Assembly: GCA_011800805.1 (NCBI GenBank)
Contig: MPNW01000141.1
Coordinates: 249,413 to 313,412, forward strand
Direction of reading: 5' to 3'
Source of the DNA: Hirudo medicinalis
Lineage: Eukaryota; Annelida; Clitellata; Hirudinida; Hirudinidae
DNA length: 64,000 nt
The notes under the pieces are model-generated. The model was not told the DNA's origin. It worked only from the letters and a program-made list of their open reading frames with translations, and searched no databases. Position numbers and translations under genes: made by a program. This document shows positions 11,143 through 22,943 of this stretch, piece after piece; position 1 is the first letter of the stretch, and each line of letters opens with the position of its first letter.

Positions 11143-14100
11143 TCATGAGTTGAAATTCATCAACTTTTTGACGTTGCTAGGCACCAAGCAATATACCTAC
11201 AATCCAAAACAATTATTAATAATTATTAATTATTATTAATTAATCATAATGAAATTTAATGAATTTAATTATAATGAAATTAGTTTTTTAAATTCATGCA
11301 GCGGAGTTAAATGTCATACCAGATCTGATGGATACACAGTTAGAGACTTTGGGGGATTTGTAATGACGAATCTGTCCCCTTCTATAGAAGGTCTGGAATA
11401 TAATCCAAAGTACCTGTACAAGCCAAGACACACAATTCCATGTTTGCTGAGTGATGTTAGAAATAGGACTTCAAAAGTCAGCAAATTCTGGAAAAAAATG
11501 TCTAAGTTTTGACTAAATGCTGGCAAATTTTCTAGATATGAGTAATTATTATCCTTCCGCAGAATGGCCAAGATGCTTGCGAAGAGACTCAATGAATATC
11601 GCGAAGTTGCATCATCTCATCTGATCAATTTTTTGCTTAAAAGGTTAAAGTGCAATTTAGTTCAGAGGATGCGATCCTTCAGTCATGATGCCGTGTTCGT
11701 AACCCAACTTGCCCACAAGCACCCTTGGGAAGGATGCCATGTAAATGGTTAAAAAGAGCTATGCAATGCTATGCTATATAAATGAATTACATTTGCATTT
11801 TAAATGCAGCATTAACCCCTTTAACGTCCATTAAAATTTTTGAAGTCATTGCAGTGGCGGCTATTTCTTTTTGAGAAATATCTCTATTTTATGACAATTT
11901 TAAAAACTACTTGAAACTATTTAGTCTTTTTACTGTAAATACTGAAAAAAAAGTGGTTCCATATGGTGAATTCATGATTAATAAATCGATATTTTCAAGG
12001 ACGAGTTAACCCGGGTCGACCCCTAAATGAGTTAAATACTGTAGGTATGTATAATATATTTATCAGTAATGCGTGCCACAGTCTGATAAATTTGAAAGTA
12101 TTTACCGCATCCTTCTGCAGAGACAAATCATCAAGGGTCAGTAGAAGAGTCTCGTTTTTGAATGAACATCCGTGGTTGTCCAAGTTCACTAAGGCTTGGA
12201 TGAAGTTAAATGCACCAGGATTGCAATAAATCTATAAAACATAATGTACAAGGACATTCATCTCGACAATTCATCGCGCTAGCTTAAAGCACAATCTTTC
12301 AATTACATAGTTAACAAAAATGAGTAAATATAAATTCTTTGTCCTTTATCGTACTCAACGGGTCCTAAGACTAACTTCGGAGATTTTTGATGTTGTAGTA
12401 AAAAATGTAAATAATTTCAATGGGCCGTTCCTTAAAAAATCTAAATAGTAGAAGGTAAGATAATGAAATGACAAGAACTGTTACCATGCTCACGAAAGCA
12501 TCCAGGACACTGGTGCTGAAAACTTGACCTGATGCAAATGATTTTGACAGGTACAGTAAAGATTTTGGCTCTTCCTCGTCAAGTCCAATCATGATCGCGT
12601 TTGAATCGTGAACTTCAAATACGCATAGCACAATATTACACCAATATACATTACATTAAGAGTACATAATATTTATATTGAAATAAGAATATTTAAAATT
12701 CCACTTTCTGTTATCTTACGCGTCAAATTATAACTTCACACAAGGCATCTTTCTAGAACCGAATATAATTAGCTTCTTTTTTTATTTAGCAAAATTTATT
12801 AAAGTCTAAAGAGCAATTTAAATATTACAGAATAAACATTACTAATGCTATGAGAATGTTACCTATTTCTGTAAGTATCATTGCTTGGGGGTAGATTTCT
12901 AAAATTGACAAATATATTTAGATTGAGAGATTTCACGAAAGTGGTTTAAACATTTAAGAAAATAGATCTGCACAATATGGAAGAATAACATTATAATGTG
13001 ATATAAGCAATAAAGAGAAATAAAAAAATGAATCATAAATTAAATGTAAATTTATACAAAAAGATAATAAGAAAAAGCCCCCGTAAACTTTATTGATAGA
13101 GCTATTTTTTAAACCTTGTTTTTCGTTTACCAACGACAAATGATCTTTGATGGCACTTCTGACAAAAAGGGTTGTCAATATGGAGTAAACATCTGAATCC
13201 ATATAGGCCTCGTTGTCAGTCTCTTCATTGTCGTTATACCCTGATAAAATGACGCATGTTTTGCATTCTTCTATGTCGACTTTTCTCAAGTCTTCCCAAA
13301 CGAGCGGAGAACCCTTGAATAAAAATTTATCAAATGGTCATCTCAAAAGTTAGATTTAATGCGATCAATTACTCGGTCACTTATCATCAATACTTATAAA
13401 CCACTTGATAGGACCAGATAAATTGTAGCCCATCATCGTTGCCAATTCGTTCAACGATTGACTTGATACTACAATTTTCTTTTGATGGTGATGAGTACCT
13501 TATTGAGAAAGACACCTTGTTGGCGACAAAATGTTTGCCACTCAGAGGCCGAGGGATCGTTTTCATCGAGAAAGGACACGATATCGTGTTTCTGTGAATT
13601 CTGGACGTTCTTCAAATGAATGATGAAGGATTTCATTTCAGAGATGTTTATGGAAGTTCCAGGACACACCACAATATGTCCACTAAAATGATCCTTTCTC
13701 GTGCTTGTCATCTGCAAGTTATTGGCAACCATCACGTTGCAAAACAAGAAATAAGAAAAAGGCTTATGACATACATCCGAATCGGTGATCTGATTTGTTT
13801 TAAACTCGGGAGCACTTTTAACATCTTGTAAAAAAATTGCATCATAATCTATTCTGAAGGAGTTGAAGCTATTTTTAGAATTATCCTTCATTTAAAGGGC
13901 AAATCAATTTTTAAATACCTCGATGCCTTGGGTAATAAGTCGGATGTGGTTGATACTTCAAAGGAAAGTTAAAGCATAGACTTTGGAACTTACAAAAAGA
14001 TTAAAATTACTTACTCCCACAGCCACATTTCTTTATCAACTTTGGATCCTCCACAAACTTATGACAGTTGGCACAATACTCCTTAACCTTTTGGAGGTCA

Positions 14101-17100
14101 CTTTCCTGTCGACAAATAAAAAGGCCAGAAGAACTGTCTCTTATGAGAAATCGTTGCATCGAGGGATTAACGAAAACCTTTCCTTTTTCGTAATTGCATA
14201 CTCCAATCAGCATGAGATTCAACTTGGAATAACATATTCTGTTAGAAACATTTATCCAATAAATAGTAATTTTGTATTGAAATTCAATAATAGCACTTTG
14301 AACAATATACCACTACAATGAACAATTCAATTCATTAATACCTTGCAGCATCTTCAAAAGTCAATCCCGAGAAACCTCGAGAAAAGACAGTTTTATAAAT
14401 TTCCATGGATGCACCATGACAATAATGAGAATACCAGGAGTCACTTTTGTCAGTGGTCTGTTAGTTTAATAAATATCCTGGTTAATGTTAATCTTCAGAA
14501 ATGTTAATTAAGGGACTACCTTGATGTCCAAGGTGAAGACGAGATTGGCCAAAAGAGTTGAAAACCCGGGCGTCAAACATCCAGCGGCCATGATACTCTG
14601 TTTAACCTGAGACAAGCAGACAATTTTGTCCACGAATTTTTGCCAACGAGGCAAGTTTTCCAAATACTTCTGTAATCCAGGTCATTACTTAAAAATGTGT
14701 CACTCAATTATGAAAATGCAAATACCTGGCTTTCTGGTTTGAGAAGTTGGATGATAATTTTTGTGGAGGAGAAATTTTTAATGGAGATGGCCCTCATGAT
14801 GTTTCTCATGTCATCTACCTCAGGTTTTTTGCTCTTTTGATTAGCCATTATCACGCAGGCATCAGCCTCGTTCATCTTCAAATATATATATTTGTATATG
14901 CTAAGATGCTTATATATTATAAGACCATGTTTAATGGTCAAAAATATTCATTTCAACCTTGACTCTCTTCAATCCTTCAACACGAAACGGTGACTCTCTC
15001 ATACGAACCACTCTTGTGAAATATCCTTTCAAGAGAGCCTCTATGTCTAGAGACAGTGGTTTCCTATCCAAATATCCTCAATTTAAAATTTTTCATTTTA
15101 TGGTTATTCAATTCTAAACTAAGTAGAAGGACGATTTTTTTTATGAAATCAAACCCTTCTTAAAAATCCGATTAATCATTTCACACCCAACCAATCAACC
15201 AATATTGTTTGAATTTCGTACTTGTTCATTACAACCACTTTTGTCATCTTCGTTTCCTTACGATCTGGATGTAGAAAATCCATCAGGAAGTTGTTGAGAG
15301 CGCGATAACTGAGGTTTCCACACACCACAATGTGACTGAAATGAGTTTATCGAGCATTTGACACATACTTAAGATTCAAACATTTTAAACTCACTTCATG
15401 TCACTTTCAACTTGCAATGATACCTTCAACCTATGCTTCCTGCTCCCTATCAGTTCAGCTATCTCAGGGATGTAGCTGGCCACGAAAGCCTAATAGGAAT
15501 AAAACATTTGTTTTTGCTTATAATATAACGGTTTAAAACAAATTGTGCTATATTATTTTAAGATCGTATCCCAAATGAGGTCTACTCTTTATGTCGAAGT
15601 TACAAAATAAATTATTGGAATAATTTAAACATTTGTAATGAATACTCAAAGGAAAATATATTGGTTACCAATGTTGTCAGAATGAAAAAACAAATGAATA
15701 TTCTTCCGGAGACGGTTTTACACGTGACATCTCCAAAGCCGACAGTTGACATGGTGATCATCACCAAGTAGAAACTCTCCCAGTACGTCTCGGTTCCTGG
15801 TGTTTGAAAATCCACTTTGAAATCTCCGCAAATTTCAAGCTGAAATATGTTTTGTATGAAATATTCAGAAATGGCAATTTGAGAGTACATTGTTCCGATA
15901 AAAATTTAATAATGCAAACCAATTGTATGAAGCCAGCAGCAGCAAGAAGAATTGAAGTCAGAATTGAAAGAAGTTGGGCGAACCTGATGTTTTGGGGTGT
16001 TTTAAGAAGTCTGAGGTACTGCAAAATGTCGGGTATGCTCATAACCCTGAAGGCTCTCATAAATCTCAGACCTTTGTCAATTTGTGTCATTATCATTTTA
16101 AAGTTTGACTATGGATGTATTAGATAATAATAGTTATGCATGACTTTAACAAGAGAGACTATAACAGATGACTGGCTTTAAATCTTTAAAAATTCTGTTA
16201 CAAATTATTAATCTCTTTTATAAGAGCTCTGCTTACCTAGCCATTGTCGGCGCAGAGCAACGGACGCCACCAACGGCGGAATGGTCATCAAATCAACAAG
16301 AGAATGCAAGCTAAGCCAGAACAAGATTTTGTTATCAGCAGCCACAAACTGAAATTAATAGTCCGATATTGGACTTGGATTTTCCAAACTGAAATTCTCA
16401 AATTTTCATTTTTTAAGTATTATTTCATAATATGTTTATCCTGATTATGTGCAAGTTTGGAAATCTCACCTTGGTAATCATTAAAAATAGTAACTTCGTA
16501 GAATGATGTTTGTTTACCTTATGCTCAATAATTTGTAACCGAAACTTCAAAAAAAAACATTTGTGTTAAAACATTACTCACCTTTATGATGAACATGACT
16601 GATAAAAATATGTTGAAGCTTAAATCAAGGTAGTACATGTGCTGCTCTGCTAACCAATCTGAATCAAATTCAGGGACATCTTTGTAGTACCTTCAATTAT
16701 ATTAGCAATGGTCGGTTATAAGAAATTATATTAAATTAATTTATTAATTGATCTAAGTACTGAGAATCGTTTAATGTACATCGCAAGGGAATGAAAGTTG
16801 AACTAACTTTGAGGCTTCAATCAAATAAATGATCAAAGAACTGATGCTGAACAGACATGACGAAGAGATCTGTCGAAGGAGAATGCTAATATCATTGCGG
16901 TTATGTGGATTTGTTGGTACATGCAGTACAAACAATATGTGTGCATTAAGTATCCTTATTGGACTTGTAGCGCCGTTTCACGAGAGCGCTCCCTGGCTGT
17001 GCAAGTTGATTCCCGAAGACGACAAATGCAGGGAACCCTCTGAGTTATCCAACACGCCAATAATATATAAATGACTAGTTAAAAATTATACATTTAATTC

Positions 17101-18733
17101 TAGTATTAGAATTTTAAAGCACAGGATGAAATTGATAAGTCAATTGCGGAACTTTACGTTTGAGGAAATGCGTGGTCCTATTCAGACGGGCCTGTAGTCG
17201 TGCCTATTCAGTCATTCTGTAGGATGGAACCAATTCGCAAAATGGTCCGAGTCCTGTCCAGCGGCTAGATCAAGCCTTATTATCCAAGAGAGAAGGAGGG
17301 AAATGGAGAGAGAGCGAGTCATAAAGGCAATGCAGCCGTTTACAGCAAGGTAGATGGACCACGTGGGAGGGCCTGGTTCAACGCTCCATCATTTGGAATG
17401 AGATATGGAAGATGTCTCCATATAAAATATGATATATAAAATCGATCTATGACCAATTACCTTCTAAAGACAATTTGCGAAGAAGACTGTAAATGTGAGC
17501 TTTGCGGCGAATCCGAGACACTCCATCATGTGTTCTCAAATTGCAAATATGCCCTCGACAACGGTCGGTACACGTGGCTATATAATAAGGACCTGAAGGA
17601 AGTAGTGGAAGCCACCAAACAACGTTGCAACGTGTTGCAACTGAAGGTATATTTCTTGCGAAAGGGCTTTTCACTAACCTGCAAGAAAAATAGACTCCCT
17701 ATAAGGAGAGACATTCTTTCAGAGGCTAATAAATGGACCTAAAAGGATTGAAACACTGGGAAGAAGTGGCGCGCGCATTCGCAAAATGACGTAAAACGCG
17801 AATGGAGCGTCTATTGCGATAAATGTGCGCGGCCGATGAGCGTAATTTTCAAAGTAAAGGCGCTTCAAAGAAAATATAATGCTCAGTTTGCACATGTGGT
17901 GTCAATGTTCAAAGTTCAAAGTTCGCCGCGAGTCTTTAGTCGCTAACCACATTATGGGTGATGTACTGAAAGTGGCTGAAGTATGGAAAAAACCTATAGT
18001 GAGAATCAATGAGTGTGACCCACCCCCGAAAACGTAAGGAGTTTGGGTTCGAAACGTTCGGTGATGGGGGCACTCCTCTGATGATTCCCTGTCGGTACGC
18101 TCCGTGGTAGGAGTTTGTTAGAAACTCTTGCGGGCGGCTAAAACAAGGCCCTTAACCACCCGGCCACTGACGCCCAAAACGCTCGGTGACGGGGGCAATC
18201 CTTTGATGATTCCCTGAGGGTAAACCCCATGCTAGGAGTTCCTTAGCATATAACTAGTTAAAACTGATATCTTAATTTCTAGTATTACGAAAAGTTAACG
18301 TCAAGTGGTTGTCAAGTGGTGTAATCAGGCAATGCATCAGTAAAATTATTTCATTATCAGCTAATTTTAATTTATGAAACTTACCAGAATTTTGCCTATC
18401 AACGTGCGACCAGATACGAAGTATTGACATCTTCGTTTCAAAATGAGAGACACTTTGCTTTGAAGCAATTCTTTTTTAATCAGAAATTGGAATCCTTTGC
18501 AGGCGCAAATTATGAGAAAACCTGAAACGCCAAATAGTATTATTAAATATATTTAACAAAATTACATAATATCTCAACTAATTGAAATGAAGAGCATGAA
18601 TTTTCTTTCAATTAAATAAAAATTGTAATTCTAATTAACCTCCTCCAACTGTAGCCAAGCTTGAGTAGAGGGAGAAGAGCCAGTACTTATCCAAACATGG
18701 ATTTGTTAGCACATAATTTGTTGTATTTGTCAT
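11143..18733 (-). CDS. Slo1/BK-family potassium channel alpha subunit, tandem copy B (complete, 23 coding exons)
   Basis: Paralogue of copy A in the same orientation. Exons: 18733-18640, 18521-18385, 16869-16808, 16690-16582, 16348-16237, 16071-15920, 15839-15669, 15489-15395, 15335-15222, 15063-14958, 14875-14726, 14669-14520, 14457-14342, 14238-14015, 13955-13919, 13853-13775, 13711-13499, 13313-13115, 12898-12863, 12612-12485, 12231-12106, 11487-11320, 11196-11143. Lengths and phases match copy A exon by exon except exons 1, 20 and 23; total 943 aa. The first exon encodes an Asn/Thr-rich extracellular start and S0 (LDKYWLFSL). S4 is GLRFMRAFRVMSI. The pore filter is TMSTVGFGDV, with Phe in place of the usual Tyr. 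The calcium-bowl position is IGLDEEEP. RCK1 NEADACVIMAN, the CGCG linker and C-terminal VITNPPKSL are retained. Intron 2 is long and holds a retrotransposon fragment and tRNA-like repeats. Open frames are intact throughout, so this is a probable functional gene. Confidence 0.88.
17120..17745 (+). pseudogene. Non-LTR retrotransposon C-terminal fragment in intron 2 of Slo copy B
   Basis: Read on the plus strand, 17449-17742 encodes CKCELCGESETLHHVFSNC followed by an A-L-D-N-G-R-Y-T-W motif. This is the zinc-knuckle-like C-C-H-C end with the following GRYTW box found after the reverse transcriptase in some invertebrate non-LTR elements. Upstream, 17120-17445 keeps the preceding region, with basic residues and an FTARWMDHV-like stretch, but is broken by stop codons. 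No reverse transcriptase core is present. The piece is antisense to the channel gene and is a dead 3' fragment. Confidence 0.6.
18035..18240 (-). repeat. tRNA-like (SINE-type) repeat, partly duplicated
   Basis: On the minus strand, GTGGCCGGGTGGTTAAGG (about 18167-18150) matches an A box of tRNA-Ser/Leu type, and GTTTCGAACCC (about 18056-18046) matches a B box. The spacing is longer than in a real tRNA. A segment of about 60 bases (18049-18112) recurs in diverged form at 18176-18238, so the unit looks like a tandem or dimeric tRNA-derived SINE. No cloverleaf closes completely, so it is not called as a tRNA gene. Confidence 0.45.
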
Positions 18734-19760
18734 TATTGATTCTATTTACTGTGCCCACAAAAATTTTTCTGAGAACAAGACGATGCAATGCGAGAGCATG
18801 GATCCTCAGATAGGATATTGCACTAAATGCTCTTAACTAAAGTGCCTGAATGTCTATGTTCAGCAATAATATTAGGCCGAAACTGAATAATCGCGTCAGA
18901 CTTAATAACTTTATAATCTATGCCTAGCTCTAAGCTGGTCGCATAAAGCAAGCACATACACTGGCGCAAACTTCAAATAATATTAAATTGCGTTGATATT
19001 TTGTTACTCCTAGTCATCTTGAATAACTTCTTCCCAGTCAACAAAAAAGAGACTTTTGCGATCCTTCCACGCAAAATGTTGATTATTCTTTCAGATTCAA
19101 GTTCTTGATTGATTGCCGGAAATATTCTTTAATTTGAGTGTTAAATCAAAAAAAGATTGGTTCTCGTAAAAAAAGTCGACTAAGATCGACCTAATTGAAC
19201 TATTTCGAAACAAATCAAGGAAGTTTCAGACATGCGAAATTAAAGCGAGTTCAAGCCTTTGAAGTATCCTGAAGTTTAAAAATATTTATTGTCTTGCTTT
19301 GTGATCCTCTTCAATGCTTTGGTGACTCTTCAAATCCCGCAGAGAACTAACTGTCAGAGCCAAATGTGAACAATTCTATTGACGTCAAAATATTTTATTA
19401 TTGTTGTTCTGTAAAGTTCCCCATTTAGTTGTAAATAATACAATTTTGTGTCCCGGCATTTGTCGAATGCGGGTTAAATACGTTGAAATAGAAATCAATT
19501 TGTACAACACTTTCGGTGTAACGACAAGATCAATGTCGACTGGTATTATTACAATTGCTAAAATTATATTCTGTTATTTAATTGACTCCAGAACAATTAC
19601 AAAACACTTAAAGCACACGAGTTGTCATCACACGATAATTGCTTACACATATTAAAACCAATTCATAAAGTCTCGTTTCATCCTGATTGGATGGTTATTT
19701 TGCTAAAAGTCCAACTGATAATTAAAGTGATATGGAATTCTGACGTAAACGTCCCACATT
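18734..19760. other. Spacer upstream of Slo copy B
   Basis: AT-rich sequence with no gene I can support. It is expected to carry the promoter and 5' UTR of copy B. The open frame 19401-19655 has no recognisable domain. Confidence 0.5.
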
Positions 19761-19768
19761 CTCTTGGA

Positions 19769-21127
19769 CACTGCTGTTGGGTAACGAAGTAAAAGTAACG
19801 CGCTACTTTACTTAAGTATAATAATACTCCCATTTGAGTACTTTTTACTTGTAACGAAGTACATTTTCAGTACTCGTAGCGAAAGATTTTCGGAAATACT
19901 TTTACTTTGGTTCTTCGTCCGACACAAAGCGTTACAAAGTAACAAAACTAAACCTTATATTAATTACATTAATTTTATTGTGAACTTTTAAATTCTGAAT
20001 TAAAGAATTTTCGACAAAGACAATTAGCATTCATTTGGATTTGGAAAGAGGAGAAATGTTTAAGTCGTGAGAATTTTTGCGGCAAGCTCTTTTGTGCCAT
20101 AAACATGAAAAGAACCGAACACTTCAAAGTTCACTTGGTGGCTTGCTCATGTGATGATATGTCGCGAATTTGAGTAGAATATTATTAATCTTCGTCGAAA
20201 TATCCTGTTATAAAATGGATGGTAAGCTATCTCTCATCACGACCAACATCATTACCACTCTTAAATGAATGTTCCAACAGATTTTTCAATCGCTTTTGTG
20301 TTTTTATAAAAAAACTGGAAATCGAAACTGCAAGCCATAAAAACCTTAAGGAAAATAAAAGATCCACCCATTACACGACATAGAATAATTTGTGAATAAC
20401 ATGAGCCTACATTCTTTTAAATCTCTAAAGAATTGATGTGAAGCAGTGACGCATCCAGGGTTCTAAACTTCCAAAATTGCTAAGTAACAAAATTAATGGA
20501 TAAATATTTCTAACTGGTTGTAATTATCGACATCTCGATATTTAACAAATATTATAAAATAGCATTAGAAAAATCATTAGAAAAGATATAGACCTAAAAA
20601 AGGTCTTCAAAAATCAAACACCCGACAAAAAATTCTGGGTGCGTACTGATGTGAGGTCAACGAGCTTGAGAATAACGCATTTAACAATTGGTTAACGTTC
20701 AAAAATCTCAACATCCACACGGAAATTAAAAATCCACACTATACAATATAATATATAGAATAATTTGTGAATTGAATAAACCTAAATTCCTTTATTAAAT
20801 TTATATTACATTGCATTAATTTACGTTATATGATAAAACGTAACAGTAACTTCTGTAGTACTATCCATTAAACATTTATTTATTGATTATTAACAATTTA
20901 AATATTAGTTCAAACAGTTGCGTTTGAAACATGATGTACTATCACAACAAAGCAGCACAAGATGGCTGCCGAATAACCATTACAAAGACAGCTTCAGTAC
21001 TTTTACTTTTTACTTTTAAATTAACTTTGAAATGCTGATACTTTTTACTTGTACATTCTTTAACAAATACTTTTACTTAAGTAAATTTTTGAGGTGTTAC
21101 TTGTACTTTTTACTTTTTACAACACTG
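19769..21127. mobile_element. hAT-like non-autonomous DNA transposon
   Basis: Both ends are rich in AAGTAAAAGTA-type repeats facing inwards. The outermost bases (CACTGCTGT at the left; CAGTGTTGT as the reverse complement of the right end) form a degenerate terminal inverted repeat of hAT type. The element is bracketed by 8-bp direct repeats that differ at one base (CTCTTGGA at 19761-19768, CTCTTCGA at 21128-21135), the target-site size of hAT elements. The 1.36-kb interior has no convincing transposase frame, so it behaves as a non-autonomous or deleted copy. Confidence 0.55.
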
Positions 21128-21135
21128 CTCTTCGA

Positions 21136-22943
21136 AGAGCAAAGAGTCCCCTTAAGTATGGTGTTAAGACCTCCGCCTCTCGCGTTGGTAACACCCCGTT
21201 ATGGGGACACCATCCACCATTTGGTGATGAACAAGATACGATTCTTATTTCTTTTGATATTTAATCATCATAGTTTTCATGACTTCATAACCCCCGCTTA
21301 ACAATGGGCTCTGCGTCAACTTAGGTTTTTGTTAGATGATCTCATCCTGATTTGCAAACGATAAAAAGGCTATAACTTAAAGGACATAAAACTCCTATTG
21401 CCATAAAATCATAAAAGTGCTTTGTATTTAACCATTGGTGAAAGATCTGTTAAAAGAGGGTTCGAGAGAGGAGACAAAATAAGGTGGTATCCAAAAACTG
21501 CATCGAAGACAATCTTAGAAAAATTACTATGAATGACGGTTGACTGACTGCAATTTAGAAAACCAACCAACCTTAAAATAGAGTAATTCTTTGTTATTAA
21601 GGAAGTTGACAAATGTCTATTTATGCTGCTGAACAATATTGTGTTCCTTATTTGAATGTGTATGAGAAGCTTTGAAATTGTGCACCTGAGGTTCAAATTT
21701 TTCAAATTTTTTTAAAATTTAAAACAGGTGAGTTTCATGGTGGCTTAAATTAGTTTAAGGAATATAATGTTGTTGAAGAGAATATCAGGATTAAAGCTTT
21801 AACTTTTAAACTCTGAGGCATTAGGAATAAAATTTACAAATTTATAATCGACATTTTGATGTCTCAATTGCTGAGAAGACAAGCAATGTGTTGCCTTTTA
21901 TTCTATAAATAATTATTTATCAGAAGATGATAAAATGTGTTAAATTCGATTAACTTTGATCCTGAATTTCTGCTAATTAATTGTAGGATTTGATATTTTA
22001 TTTAAACATCGATTGGAGAAACATACATTTATTTTCGCAATCCTGACTTCCGCTATTTTTTTTGGCAAGCCTACAAACCAAAAAAACAACATCTCACCAA
22101 GGTCTTAAGAAGTAAAAATAGTTGGAGGCATTTTGTCAACCGACTGCTGGAAATTGAAATTCGGAAGTGGAAAAGTCTCAGTCCTGAGGCTTCTGATGTA
22201 AAAACCTTTTAAGGCTAAAAACTTCATGAGGAAAATTTCATCTAAATCAACTTTTATTGTTTTAATTTTGTTATTATTACTTCCTGTGTCGTATGTGGGG
22301 AAAAACGCGGCCTTAAAGTCCAAAAGGTTCTGACCGTTCTGATAAGTTGGAAGTATGTGTTGTAGTCGTAAATTAGGCTTAATTCCTCCTCACTACGATG
22401 TCGATTTCATGCTGCAAAATGATGCAAATCCTTCAAATTACCCTATAGACCAACTAAATGAGACTAGGAGGAGTTCTTGATTAATTTAGAGCCACAATGG
22501 GCTCGTCAAGAAATATATTTATTAAATATTTTTATGTGTGAAAAAGGAAACACTTTCGACGATGAAATGATTTAGAGGAGTTCATGAACATGTCTCACGT
22601 CTCATGTCAAAAGAAGAACATGAGATCGATTAGACATCACCAAGATACAAATGATATGGAACGTATTGTCATTGGTGCTCAACTTAAAAAATTCGAGGTG
22701 TCTTCTCCGAACGTCCTTTGAAAACCGAGTGAAATGGTGGCTGAAAGTAATGAAAATATTCACAACTTCAACAACTCTCAAGTGACTAAAACAAAATAAG
22801 GAAAAAAATTCTCGCAAATGTTCTCCACTTCTGAGCTTCTGTAGATTGATGACGGGAAGAGTGTCCCGGTTTTTTGGTTTCTAATTGGTCAATAAAGTGT
22901 GTCACAGTGCTGCAGATGAAACCGGTTGGCTCCGCATGAAGTC
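21136..22943. other. Spacer downstream of the calmodulin-domain gene
   Basis: AT-rich region holding the presumed 3' UTR of the minus-strand calmodulin-domain gene. The open frames at 21409-21705, 22105-22323 and 22602-22817 show no domain and no splice logic linking them to neighbours. Nothing else is recognisable. Confidence 0.5.

Noticed and set aside
17460..17560. Cys/His motif as a nucleic-acid-binding zinc finger of a host gene
   Set aside because: The C-x2-C ... HH ... C arrangement followed by the GRYTW box is a retrotransposon C-terminal signature, and the frame is broken upstream.
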